In this document: positions 36,723 through 45,118 of the stretch, in pieces
How the letters are laid out: the number at the start of each line of letters is the position of its first letter
Numbering within the stretch: the stretch's first letter is position 1
NCBI GenBank assembly: GCA_964459305.1
Contig: CAYWNA010000030.1
Coordinates: 12,982 to 76,981, forward strand
Direction of reading: 5' to 3'
Origin: CAYWNA01 sp964459305
GTDB lineage: Bacteria; Planctomycetota; Planctomycetia; Pirellulales; Pirellulaceae
Length of the DNA stretch: 64,000 nt
Notes under the pieces: generated by a model
Seen by the model: the letters and a program-made list of their open reading frames with translations, nothing else
The model's database searches: none
Told to the model about the DNA's origin: nothing
Translations under genes and position numbers: made by a program

Positions 36723-36797
36723 GTTTGACCGCAAGCCGGAGGCGTGCGCGAAGGAGGGTGCCATGCGGCCGCGCACGCCTCCGGCTTGCGGTTAAAC
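36723..36797. repeat. Long palindromic repeat upstream of the kinase gene
   Basis: Arms of 28 bases (36723-36750 and 36770-36797) pair with one mismatch around 19 bases. Ends GTTTGACCGC and GCGGTTAAAC match the 9370-9445 element, including a preceding CTAG. It sits about 55 bases upstream of the kinase start, so it would lie in its leader or promoter. Confidence 0.8.
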
Positions 36798-37103
36798 GAA
36801 GATTCTCCATGACTGCAAATGCCGGTTTTAATTTCGGACACGCTCCCCAGCACTGGTGCTGCGCGTGTTCCCACACCCTCTACAAGAACAACGCAACGAT
36901 TCAAGGCGATTTTTGGAGTATTTTCCAGACGGGCATTCCAAGGGGGGGGGTGAAGCCTTCATCTTGAAAGTCTCGTGCGTTCGTGTCGGTTATGTTTCGC
37001 GGTGGGATCGTTTCAGCCCCGTTCTACGGGGCTTCTCCGCGCCAGCGGTCTTAGGCCCGACCGTTTACGGCGGGTCGTCGCGAGCGTGGGTCCGTGGTTC
37101 TCC

Positions 37104-37190
37104 AGTCCCGTTCACGGGGCTTCTCGCGGTCAGGCTTGAGCTCGCCTCAAAAAGGGGCTGAAGCCAAAGAAAAGCCCCGTGAACGGGACT
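37104..37190. repeat. Perfect 19-base inverted repeat
   Basis: AGTCCCGTTCACGGGGCTT (37104-37122) and its exact complement (37172-37190) enclose 49 bases. Neighbouring small hairpins (CCCCGGCATCAATGCCGGGG and AGCCCGGTCAACCGGGCT) continue to the sigma factor stop. The 600 bases between sigma factor and kinase hold no gene and are largely such palindromes. Confidence 0.7.
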
Positions 37191-37266
37191 GCAGGCCATG
37201 CGTTCGACGCTCTGGCCACCCCGGCATCAATGCCGGGGCTACGACCGCTAACGCGGGCAAGCCCGG

Positions 37267-37905
37267 TCAACCGGGCTGATCCATCAGATCGTTCAGTTCC
37301 TGGCGGAGCATGCGCAGGACGCGATATTTCGCCTCGTATACTGTGCGCACGTTCATATCCAGCTCTTCGGCCACCTCGGCGGCCGTACGCCCGTCGACGG
37401 CAAGACTCCAGAAAGCCCGCCACGTTCGCTCCTCGACACCGGCCCGCACCAGTTCCAGCGCGCGATGCTCCAGACCGTTGTCCGCGGCAGCTTCCGGATC
37501 GTCCGGGGACGGCTCGGCGAGGGAATCGGGAATCTGAGCCATTCGTTCTTGGGCCTTGGTCCCGCCTTGCGCTTCTGGTCGGGCCCCACGACGGCGAAAA
37601 TGGTCGCGGACTTTGTTCCGGGTGATCGTCCACAACCACCCGCGGAAGCTATCGCCCGGTCGATCGCGTCGGAAATCGGCCACATTCGCCGCGACAGCAA
37701 TAAAGACCTCTTGAAACACATCCGCCGCTTCGTCAGAGCGGATTCCTGACTGCCGGCTCCACTGATAAACGAGTGGTCCATACAGGTCGACCAACCGCTG
37801 CCAAGCCTCCGCGTCTCGATCTTTGACTCGCGCAATCAGACTGGTCGAGGTGGACATCGGGTCATCGGGTTCGGGGCGTTGTTCCATGTTCACGTTGGCA
37901 GTCAT
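37267..37905 (-). CDS. ECF-type RNA polymerase sigma factor
   Basis: A sigma-70 family factor with regions 2 and 4 only. Region 2 is visible as DVFQEVFIAVAANVADFRRD and SFRGWLWTITRNKVRDHFRR, and region 4 as TAAEVAEELDMNVRTVYEAKYRVL. I start at the ATG at 37905 (MTANVNMEQRPEPDD); the open frame to 37983 would translate a palindromic repeat and is unlikely. Downstream starts at 37887 and 37857 are possible. It lies upstream of the kinase-WD40 gene on the same strand, a pairing known for planctomycete ECF groups in which the kinase is thought to control the sigma factor. Confidence 0.9.
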   Translation of the reverse strand: MTANVNMEQRPEPDDPMSTSTSLIARVKDRDAEAWQRLVDLYGPLVYQWSRQSGIRSDEAADVFQEVFIAVAANVADFRRDRPGDSFRGWLWTITRNKVRDHFRRRGARPEAQGGTKAQERMAQIPDSLAEPSPDDPEAAADNGLEHRALELVRAGVEERTWRAFWSLAVDGRTAAEVAEELDMNVRTVYEAKYRVLRMLRQELNDLMDQPG

Positions 37906-37945
37906 CAAGGGGATTAGTCGGGCAGCGCCACTTTGGCGTCCTATA

Positions 37946-38008
37946 GTAACCCGAAGCGTGAGCGAGGGAATACGTTGCGGCAAATTCCTTGCTTACGCTT
38001 CGGGTTAC
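37946..38008. repeat. Palindromic repeat upstream of the sigma factor
   Basis: Arms 37946-37970 and 37985-38008 (tips GTAACCCGAAGCGT and ACGCTTCGGGTTAC) pair with two or three mismatches or gaps. This family, which reads TRSVSEG when translated, is widespread in planctomycete genomes as I know them. It lies 41 bases before the chosen sigma start. The rest of the gap to 38422 shows no gene. Confidence 0.7.
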
Positions 38009-38422
38009 CATTTCGCGAACCTTTCGCCCACCGTGACGCTGTTCAATTAGTGTGTTGGATGCCAAAAGACGGTTTGGCGCCAAACGAGACTCTAGTGTAA
38101 TCCGAACAGGTGGTAACTGACAATCAAGGGGATTGGCTGTTTTCGGCCGGATTCCAAGTCCGTCACTTGGTAGCTGAATTCGCCAGAATTTGGATTGGAG
38201 ACGTCGGTCCGTCTGAATTCTGGCGACTTCAGCTACGTGCCAGAAAGACTTGCCGCACGCGATCGGCAGACCCTGATACCATCAAAAAAGCCCGCTCGTT
38301 TGGCCCGACTGGTCGTGGATCTTCGCATACACACGGCCTTGTCTCTCTGGTATGAGTATCCGGGTAAAGCAAACGCATAAGGATTCCGAACTCCGTCAAC
38401 GAATAACGAGGAGACCTTTGCT

Positions 38423-38674
38423 GTGAGCGACGATCTATCGCCTGTCGACGCATTACCGTACGCCGCCGAGGCCGTACTGAGAAGGAAACTGATCTTCAAG
38501 GAGGTCAAGCTGATTCGACAATACTACGACGAGGCTGTCGGCACCTCGTACAGCCGAGGTCAAGCGGCTCTGAGGAGATTCACGGGCCTGAGCCCCGAAG
38601 AACTCAAGGAGCGGGCGGAGAACTGGCAAGATACTCAGCAATTGTCGCAACAGACTCTGAAGTGGATGGTGTAA
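38423..38674 (+). CDS. Small cytoplasmic protein of unknown function
   Basis: 83 residues from a GTG with GAGGAG nine bases upstream. It is helical and charged (LRRKLIFKEVKLIRQYYDEAVG, SPEELKERAENWQ) and has no signal peptide or cysteines. Base composition and ribosome site support a real gene. I do not recognise a family. Confidence 0.55.
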   Translation: MSDDLSPVDALPYAAEAVLRRKLIFKEVKLIRQYYDEAVGTSYSRGQAALRRFTGLSPEELKERAENWQDTQQLSQQTLKWMV

Positions 38675-38850
38675 CGGCAAGACACCACACCCTTCCCAGG
38701 GCTCGGCGACTCTCGTCGCCTCACCCTGGCTGACGCAAGACCGTGCCGTCGGCATTGAAAAGCGAAAACGTCACTCCATCCAGGGGTGGTGCTTTGGACA
38801 CTGAAGCCTCAGAACGGCGCGAACCTTGGCCACGTGGCACGACGCTCTAC

Positions 38851-40740
38851 TCAATCTGTCAGTCTCGCCGGCAGATAATCGACCATGCGGTTCAGGTAGT
38901 CGGCGGGATAGATGGCCTTTATAGAAGCTCCCTTGATCGCTGATAGGGCCGGCCGGGCGTCGTCGCTCATTCGGTAGAGTACGTTCATCGCTCGAAGTCG
39001 TACGAACGGCGTTGGGTGCGCGAGTGCCTCGATCAGCGACGTTCGAGCGCGATCCACCTGACCCAGTTGATACAGTCCCTCCGCGGCGGCGACGCGGACC
39101 AGCGGCGAGTCGTCTGCGAGCGACTTCTCCATGGCTGGCTCGGCCGGTTGAGCCTGCCGGCCGAGCATCACCAGTCCGAGCGTTGCCCACCAGCGGACTA
39201 TCGGCTCGTCGTCATCGAGCAGATCGAGTAGCTTCGGCAGATTGCCTGCGTCTTTTTCGCCGGCCAACTCGGCCACAGGCAGGATGCGCCGCAACGGATA
39301 TCTGTCTTCGCACTGGCCGACTTCGTATTGGGTCGAACCTTCGGCGCGGCGGTGCATCTCGTACTCGCTTGAGAGGCCCAGATCGCGGGTGCGAAGTTGC
39401 CAGTCGTGGAGTTCCTGCCGCATGCGGCGAAGCACGTCGGCTCGGTTCGGATCGTCGGCCAGGTTGTGGATCATGTGTGGATCGGCTTCCAGGTCGTACA
39501 ACTCCTCGGTCGGCTTGGGCTGGAAGTAGCGATCCTGGATTGGGGTCAGCTTGTCTTGCTCGTGCAATCGGGTCCACACCTGTGCTGTGGGCATCTTCAG
39601 CGTGTAGCTGCAAAACGGCGCCCATGAAAGGTGCGGCATAAAGTTGCGATGGTACTGGTATTGCTTGTCTCGGACGACACGGATGGTCTCATGCCACTCG
39701 GCCATGCGGTCACGAATGGCAAAGGCATAACGCCGTGGTGGCTGGATTTGCTCGCCCAGAAACGCCTTGCCTTGCATGTGTTCCGGTATGTCGACGCCAA
39801 CCAGCGAGAGCAGCGTGGGCGGGAAGTCGACGAAACTGACCAGCCGGTCGGTCACCGTGCCCGGTTCGCTCGGCGCCAACCGCCGATGTCGTTCCGGAAA
39901 GCGGATGATCAGCGGTACGCGGAGGCCCCAGTCCCAAACCCATTTCTTGCACATCGGCAGGCCAACGCCGTGGTCGGAGTAGTAGAAGACGATGGTGTCT
40001 TTGGCGACGTCCGCCTCTGCGAGCTCTTTCAGCCGGTCGGCGATCCAGTGGTCCAGCGCCGTGATATTGTCGTGGTAGTTGGCCCAGTCCCGGCGGACTT
40101 CGGGCGTATCCGGATGGAAAGGCGGCACGGGCGCTTTGTCCGGATCGTGGAGTTCATCTTCGCTGAGCGTAGCGGCATGGCGGCCGTGGTTCGCTTCCCA
40201 GATCTGGCTTTCATGCGTGCCTGTGTAGTTGAACACAGCGAAAAACGGCTGCCCCGGTTTGCGATTTCGCCAATGGGCTTGGCGCGAGCACTCGTCCCAC
40301 GCTTCGCGGGGCGTGGGAAAGTTGTAGTCGGTCTTGACGTTGTTAGTACAGTAGTAGCCGGCCTCGCGAAGCGACTGGCTGTAGGTGAGGATCGAATCGG
40401 GGAGCCGGATACGGCTGCGCATGTCTTGCGATCCGATCGTCGAGGAATACATACCGGTGATCAGGCACGAGCGGTTGACTGCACACACACCGCAGATGCC
40501 CACCGCCTGCGTGTACCGGACGCCCTCTTTGGCAAGCCGGTCGAGGTTTGGCGTAATAGCGTAGTCGTCGCCGTAGCAGCCGAGATTCGGGCTGATGTCC
40601 TCGCAAGTCAGCCAGAGGACGTTGGGACGCTCGTCGGCGGCCCGCGCCGAAGTGATCGACAGCGAAGCAAACGCTGTGACACTGAAAAAGAGGACGCACA
40701 ATATCATCTTAGGACCCAGCGTCGCGGTATTCGTACTCAT
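38851..40740 (-). CDS. Secreted sulfatase with C-terminal HEAT repeats and an altered formylglycine motif
   Basis: The ATG at 40740 has GGAGGAGG upstream and opens a signal peptide (MILCVLFFSVTAFASLS). The sulfatase core reads RPNVLWLTCEDISPNLGCYG, later YYSDHGVGLPMCKKWVWDWG and PLIIRFPE. The expected CxPxR active-site motif is VCAVNRSCLITGMY: Cys and Arg are present but the proline is valine. The last about 130 residues are HEAT-like repeats (LLDLLDDDEPIVRWWATLGL, LADDSPLVRVAAAEGLYQL). The substrate is unknown, and activity depends on whether the altered motif is still modified. Confidence 0.85.
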   Translation of the reverse strand: MSTNTATLGPKMILCVLFFSVTAFASLSITSARAADERPNVLWLTCEDISPNLGCYGDDYAITPNLDRLAKEGVRYTQAVGICGVCAVNRSCLITGMYSSTIGSQDMRSRIRLPDSILTYSQSLREAGYYCTNNVKTDYNFPTPREAWDECSRQAHWRNRKPGQPFFAVFNYTGTHESQIWEANHGRHAATLSEDELHDPDKAPVPPFHPDTPEVRRDWANYHDNITALDHWIADRLKELAEADVAKDTIVFYYSDHGVGLPMCKKWVWDWGLRVPLIIRFPERHRRLAPSEPGTVTDRLVSFVDFPPTLLSLVGVDIPEHMQGKAFLGEQIQPPRRYAFAIRDRMAEWHETIRVVRDKQYQYHRNFMPHLSWAPFCSYTLKMPTAQVWTRLHEQDKLTPIQDRYFQPKPTEELYDLEADPHMIHNLADDPNRADVLRRMRQELHDWQLRTRDLGLSSEYEMHRRAEGSTQYEVGQCEDRYPLRRILPVAELAGEKDAGNLPKLLDLLDDDEPIVRWWATLGLVMLGRQAQPAEPAMEKSLADDSPLVRVAAAEGLYQLGQVDRARTSLIEALAHPTPFVRLRAMNVLYRMSDDARPALSAIKGASIKAIYPADYLNRMVDYLPARLTD

Positions 40741-41107
40741 GGTTCCTCCTCCGGTTAGGTTCGTCGACGTAACGTCTTGCTCCAATTCCCACTCAGGGCG
40801 TTTGCCTAGTGACACGAAAACACTATGCTGTCGTGCAGCCGTGTGCAATAGGTCCTTGGGTTTCGGCTGATCGTCCAGCGAAGGAGAGAGCCTCACGCCG
40901 TCGTTTCACGGCGAGCAGCGGGACGGGCACGACCTGCTCTGCTGGGAACATCTCGGCAACAAAGCCGTCCGTCAAGGCCGATGGAAGCCAGTTGGCCGGG
41001 CCGATCCGTCGGAACCGGCCCACAGCTTGTTGACCTCGACGTACTGGAAGCGGCCGGCAACAAGGATTGTCCAACTTCTTGGATACTGCAATCGAAAGGA
41101 GATGACG
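40741..41107. other. Divergent intergenic region, nothing recognised
   Basis: About 370 bases between the divergent sulfatase and 41108 genes. Promoters for both must lie here, but I cannot pick boxes with confidence. No repeat or RNA was seen. Confidence 0.35.
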
Positions 41108-41521
41108 ATGACTTGGGTTTGCGATCCTCACACCGGCGGCGTGAAAATTCCGCGGCCGCTGCAAGAACGGATTCGCCGTCGCATTTTGACGTATGCCGAA
41201 GAAAACTACACGGGCAAATACACACGTCTGGAAATCCGGTTTCGTAACCAGTTCTGTTACGTTGATGCCTACACGGAACCGTATGTCCTCGACGACTGGC
41301 CCGACAGCATGCCCGAAAGCCGGGAGGAATACATCGAACGTCTACGTAATACGCCAACCCACCTTTGCCGTCTGCGCCACTTTGCCGAAGATCGTTGGAG
41401 CTTGGCCTGCTATTCCTATGCCCACAACACCTACGAACCGTGCGTGCTGCCCACCGGGCAATTCGAGTGCACGCCCGAAGAAGGCTTCGATGTGGGCGCC
41501 ATGTTTCATCTGGTTGATTGA
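41108..41521 (+). CDS. Conserved protein of unknown function
   Basis: 137 residues from an ATG preceded by AAAGGAG; two codons earlier another ATG is less well placed. It reads WVCDPHTGGVKIPRPLQERI, then YTGKYTRLEIRFRNQFCYVDAY and CRLRHFAEDRWSLACYSYAH. This compact alpha/beta pattern recurs in planctomycetes and cyanobacteria as far as I recall, without an assigned function. There is no signal peptide. It converges on the LamG/BNR gene. Confidence 0.65.
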   Translation: MTWVCDPHTGGVKIPRPLQERIRRRILTYAEENYTGKYTRLEIRFRNQFCYVDAYTEPYVLDDWPDSMPESREEYIERLRNTPTHLCRLRHFAEDRWSLACYSYAHNTYEPCVLPTGQFECTPEEGFDVGAMFHLVD

Positions 41522-41567
41522 GAACGGGGCGTGCAAGACCCGGCCCGGCCCATGCTTTGCCGACAGC

Positions 41568-43580
41568 TCATTCGAGAAGGCCAGATGGACTGGCCTGTAC
41601 GAACGGTGCGTCCATCGTCTCCGGGAGCATGAACACGTCGCCGTCGCGATTGCAGTAGTAGAGACGAGACTTGGATGGTTGCCGGCCGTGGCCATCGGCC
41701 CAGATGCCGTAGAAGTCCGGTTGCGCGTTCACGGGACGGCGGACGTAGGTGTGGTTGAACTCGCTTTCGTTTGTCATCTGACGAACCATGCGCCAGGTCT
41801 CGCCGGCGTCTTCGGTCAGCCACATCGCAATCTCACCGCCGGGATTGTACGGCTGAGGGCCGGTCTGGGTGGGCGCGACGACGCGCCAAATCGTGTCAGA
41901 CTCGACATACAACGGGCCCGTGTCGTAGTTATTGTCCGACGTGAAACCCTCCTGAATCTCCCATTCGTTGCCAGTCCAACGAGCCGTGGTCCACGTTCGT
42001 GGGTCGTTCTTCGGGCCGGACTCGTAGCCGCCGCTGGTGACCACCAGCACGATCGGGTTGCCCTTCGAATCGTAGTTCACGTCTTTCAAATAGACGTTGC
42101 GGTTCTTGGATTGGAACTCAGCCGCCAGTGCGGGGTTGGCGGCATCGTCCAGCGGTATTTCGAGCACCGTCCCGTCCACGGTCTTCCAGGTTTCGCCGAA
42201 ATCGTCTGTCTGCATGTAGTACAGGTTGGTGCGCCAGTTCAGTCCTTTGCCCGTGGGGTGCATGTTGAAGGCGGTGCCGACCTTGCCGCCGCACGGGAAG
42301 CTGACTTGGTACTGGCCCATCTCGATGTGCGAAACGAGCGTGCGTTCGGTCCAGTTCGCACCGTCGGCGCTGGTCCACGTATTCAGGCCGCGCCCGCCTT
42401 TGTAATAGGTGTGCAGGAAGAGGAAACCTCTGCCCGGCATGAACCACGGTTGCGGGTACGAGTAGTTGCCCGTCCAGACCAGCTCGAACTCTTCGATATC
42501 GTAGGGTTTGGCGCTGCGTGAGATGTAAGAAGGGCGGCCCGTGCCGTGGCTGCTGGAGAAGATCCAGATGTGGCCCTTGTCGTCGATGTTGATGACCGGG
42601 TTGTCGTGCGCGTCGGTGGTCTTCTTGTCCAGCAGCGTGGTGGGGCGGGCAATCATACCTGTGGCGTGGTCGTAGTACGAAACCATGTGGTAGAGCGTGG
42701 AGTTGGCACTGTCCGTGCCGCCGTAGCAGAAGAACGTCTTGTTCGCCTCGGGTGCGTGCCAGGCGATGGGGATGTGCTTGGCGCAGTAGGTGCCTAGGCC
42801 CCCGCTGTATTTGTAGACGTACTCGCTGTCCGGCAGCAGTTGGTTGTAGTACCAAATGCCTCGGAAGCCGTCGCCCTTCTCGTTGATTAGGCAATCTCCG
42901 AGCTTGCGCGGGCTGGCCGCGAGTGTGGCGGGCGGGGCGCTGACCAGACCCTCGTCGGAACGGCTGTCGGCGGTCCAGCACGCCAGGAGTTCATCGTCCA
43001 ACTCGCCGCCCGTTTGCCCGGCACAAACCGCGGGTGCTTCGTCGGCTGTCAACGTCCGGTTCCAGATGCGGATATCGGTCATCCGGCCGTTGAGCAGACG
43101 TTCGTAATCGTTGAGGCTTCCTACATACACGTCATCTGCCCCGCCGTTGACTTCGCCGGTCGCTTCGGTACTTGCCGCCAGTTTGCCGTCGACATACAGG
43201 TGGATCATCGCGCCGTCGTAGGTCCCCAAGTAGTGCGTCCACGTCCCGGCGTCGGGGGCGGCGACGTTCGCGTGCGTGTAAGTTTCGGCGGTGTGCCGAA
43301 CGAGCATTCGCACACGGCCTTTGAACAGGTAGAACGTAAAACTGTTGTTCGCTCTGCCTTGATTGAGGAACACCTGGTCTGCCGTCACCTGATCCAGCTT
43401 CACCCAAGCCGCGACGCTCAGCGTTTTTCTACTCAGCGATACGTCCTTGGCCGGCACGGCCCAAGCGCCTTTCGCGTCGAACACGATTCCATCATCCGGC
43501 GGCGCGGCTGCCTGCAACCACGAACCAAGGCAGGTTATCAGCAGAACAAACACGACGAAACGGTAGCAGGTGTCAATCAT
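41568..43580 (-). CDS. Secreted LamG plus BNR-repeat protein (sialidase-fold, putative glycan-active)
   Basis: A 670-residue exported protein. After a signal peptide, residues about 30-195 form a LamG/concanavalin-like lectin domain (SVAAWVKLDQV, GTWTHYLGTYDGAMIHLYVDGKL, MTDIRIWNRTLTADE). The rest is a BNR_4-type beta-propeller: GDGFRGIWYYNQ, FFCYGGTDSANSTLYHMVSYYD, GHIWIFSSSHG and DDFGETWKTVDG. Such proteins bind or cleave polysaccharides; I see no certain catalytic triad. A GAGG-type site precedes the ATG. Confidence 0.8.
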   Translation of the reverse strand: MIDTCYRFVVFVLLITCLGSWLQAAAPPDDGIVFDAKGAWAVPAKDVSLSRKTLSVAAWVKLDQVTADQVFLNQGRANNSFTFYLFKGRVRMLVRHTAETYTHANVAAPDAGTWTHYLGTYDGAMIHLYVDGKLAASTEATGEVNGGADDVYVGSLNDYERLLNGRMTDIRIWNRTLTADEAPAVCAGQTGGELDDELLACWTADSRSDEGLVSAPPATLAASPRKLGDCLINEKGDGFRGIWYYNQLLPDSEYVYKYSGGLGTYCAKHIPIAWHAPEANKTFFCYGGTDSANSTLYHMVSYYDHATGMIARPTTLLDKKTTDAHDNPVINIDDKGHIWIFSSSHGTGRPSYISRSAKPYDIEEFELVWTGNYSYPQPWFMPGRGFLFLHTYYKGGRGLNTWTSADGANWTERTLVSHIEMGQYQVSFPCGGKVGTAFNMHPTGKGLNWRTNLYYMQTDDFGETWKTVDGTVLEIPLDDAANPALAAEFQSKNRNVYLKDVNYDSKGNPIVLVVTSGGYESGPKNDPRTWTTARWTGNEWEIQEGFTSDNNYDTGPLYVESDTIWRVVAPTQTGPQPYNPGGEIAMWLTEDAGETWRMVRQMTNESEFNHTYVRRPVNAQPDFYGIWADGHGRQPSKSRLYYCNRDGDVFMLPETMDAPFVQASPSGLLE

Positions 43581-43846
43581 TCGAGGAATCCTCTGTTGTT
43601 TTTGACGAGTTCACGAGACTACCACAACCTTCACGTCAGGATACCCAGATCTGTCACGGTTTGGAAGCGTCGCGTCGAGCTACAGATTTGAGCCGCGCGG
43701 TGTCACGCTGAACTCAGCCTATGCAACAACTCAAGAATCTCGCCGATTCGAGATTTCACGGCCAGAGTATGATACGATGACAATATTCGTTTCGAACGAA
43801 TCAGAGAGTCGCCGCGAGGAATGGCAATCGCAGACAGTTCCGAATC

Positions 43847-44014
43847 GGCGAGCCGGGGCCGTGAGGCCCGGATTCCTCGAACGCATCAGACGCTCACGGC
43901 CTCGTTCTGAACTTCACCGGTGGTCTGGCGTGTCGAGCGGGGTCTGCTGCTCGAATCAGCGGGCTGACGCCCGCCGCTCGCCCAGGAACTACACAACGTT
44001 TGGGTACACCTAAC
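43847..44014. repeat. Left direct repeat flanking an esterase gene
   Basis: The stretch begins GGCGAGCCGGGGCCGTGAGG and ends with ATCAGCGGGCTGACGCCCGC followed by CGCTCGCCC and AACGTTTGGG. It resembles 44941-45118 in order and direction, with differences of length in the middle. Both include the palindromic GGCGAGCGG family tip also seen at 19597-19655. The stretch from 43581 to 43846 shows nothing else. Confidence 0.65.
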
Positions 44015-44027
44015 CTTGGAGCGTTTC

Positions 44028-44918
44028 ATGCCCCGTTTTCTGATCGTAGGCTATCTGGTCCTTACCACAACTTGTTTCGCAGGCGAGCCGAGAACGAAAG
44101 CCGAAAAAGCCGATCCCCAACGACTCTCGCTGTGGAACGGCAACGCCCCGGTAGGAGACGGACAGTTTCAAGAGGGCGAGGCATGGATCACGGTGCACCG
44201 GCCGGCGAAGGGTAATGGAACGGCGATCGTGATTTGCCCTGGCGGTGGATACGGCGGGCTGGTTACGGGCGCCGAGGGGCATGGCATCGCCGCGTGGCTC
44301 AATCGTCACGGCATCACCGGCGTGGTGCTTGAATACCGTCTCCCCGCCGGTCGGCCCTTTGTGCCGTTGCTCGATGCTCAGCGGGCACTCCGCACGGTTC
44401 GGGCGAACGCAACCGAATGGGGCGTCGAACCGTCGCGCGTCGGCATCATGGGTTTCTCGGCGGGCGGTCATCTCGCGTCCACGGCGGGAACGCATTTCGA
44501 CGACGGCAATCCGAACGCCACCGATCCCGTCGATCGAATGGGTTGTCGCCCCGATTTTCTGATCCTGATCTACCCGGTCATCACCATGGGCGAGAAAACG
44601 CACCGGGGCTCCAGGAACAATCTGCTGGGCAAGGACGCATCGCCGAAGCTGGTCGAACTGTTCTCAAACGAGCGGCAGGTGACCGAGCGGACCCCGCCGG
44701 CGTTTCTCGCTCACGCCCTGGACGACAGGCCCGTGCCGCCCGAGCACAGCCGAGGGTTCTACAGGGCCCTCCAGGCCAAGAAGATCGCGTCACAGTACCT
44801 CGAATTGCCTTCAGGAGGCCACGGTCTGAACGGCTACAAAGGGCCCATGTGGGATGCATGGCAGGAGAAGTCCCTAGCCTGGCTCTGCCGCCTGAAACTC
44901 GTCCCCCGAACAGAATAG
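44028..44918 (+). CDS. Secreted alpha/beta-hydrolase, acetylxylan-esterase-like
   Basis: A 296-residue exported esterase; the ATG at 44028 has a GGAG upstream and opens a signal peptide (FLIVGYLVLTTTCFAG). Motifs are VICPGGGYGG (oxyanion), LEYRLP, the nucleophile elbow GFSAGGH, DDRPVPPEHS with the likely Asp, and SGGHGLNGY with the catalytic His. This is the BD-FAE/acetylxylan esterase-like pattern; it likely removes acetyl groups from plant or algal glycans. It is bracketed by two direct repeats, so it may have moved or been duplicated as a unit. Confidence 0.82.
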   Translation: MPRFLIVGYLVLTTTCFAGEPRTKAEKADPQRLSLWNGNAPVGDGQFQEGEAWITVHRPAKGNGTAIVICPGGGYGGLVTGAEGHGIAAWLNRHGITGVVLEYRLPAGRPFVPLLDAQRALRTVRANATEWGVEPSRVGIMGFSAGGHLASTAGTHFDDGNPNATDPVDRMGCRPDFLILIYPVITMGEKTHRGSRNNLLGKDASPKLVELFSNERQVTERTPPAFLAHALDDRPVPPEHSRGFYRALQAKKIASQYLELPSGGHGLNGYKGPMWDAWQEKSLAWLCRLKLVPRTE

Positions 44919-44940
44919 ACCCGTTGGCCTCCGACAAGAC

Positions 44941-45118
44941 GGCGAGGGGGGGCCGTTAGGCCCGTGATTTCTCGGCCGAATCGAACGTTCCATACGCCGT
45001 TCCAGAATTCACCAGTGGTGAAGTCCTCCAATGCATTTGCCGAGTGAAGTTTGCCACTTCAATCAGCGGGCTTACGCCCGCCGCTCGCCATGGAAATACG
45101 CAACGTTTGGGCGAACCA
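44941..45118. repeat. Right direct repeat flanking an esterase gene
   Basis: The counterpart of 43847-44014: starts GGCGAGGGGGGGCCGTTAGG, contains AATTCACCAGTGGTGAA and AATCAGCGGGCTTACGCCCG, then CGCTCGCC and AACGTTTGGG. It ends at the stop of the sialate O-acetylesterase gene on the other strand. Confidence 0.65.

Noticed and set aside
37906..37983. N-terminal extension of the sigma factor to an earlier start
   Set aside because: It would translate a palindromic repeat (IPSLTLRVT) and has no ribosome site.
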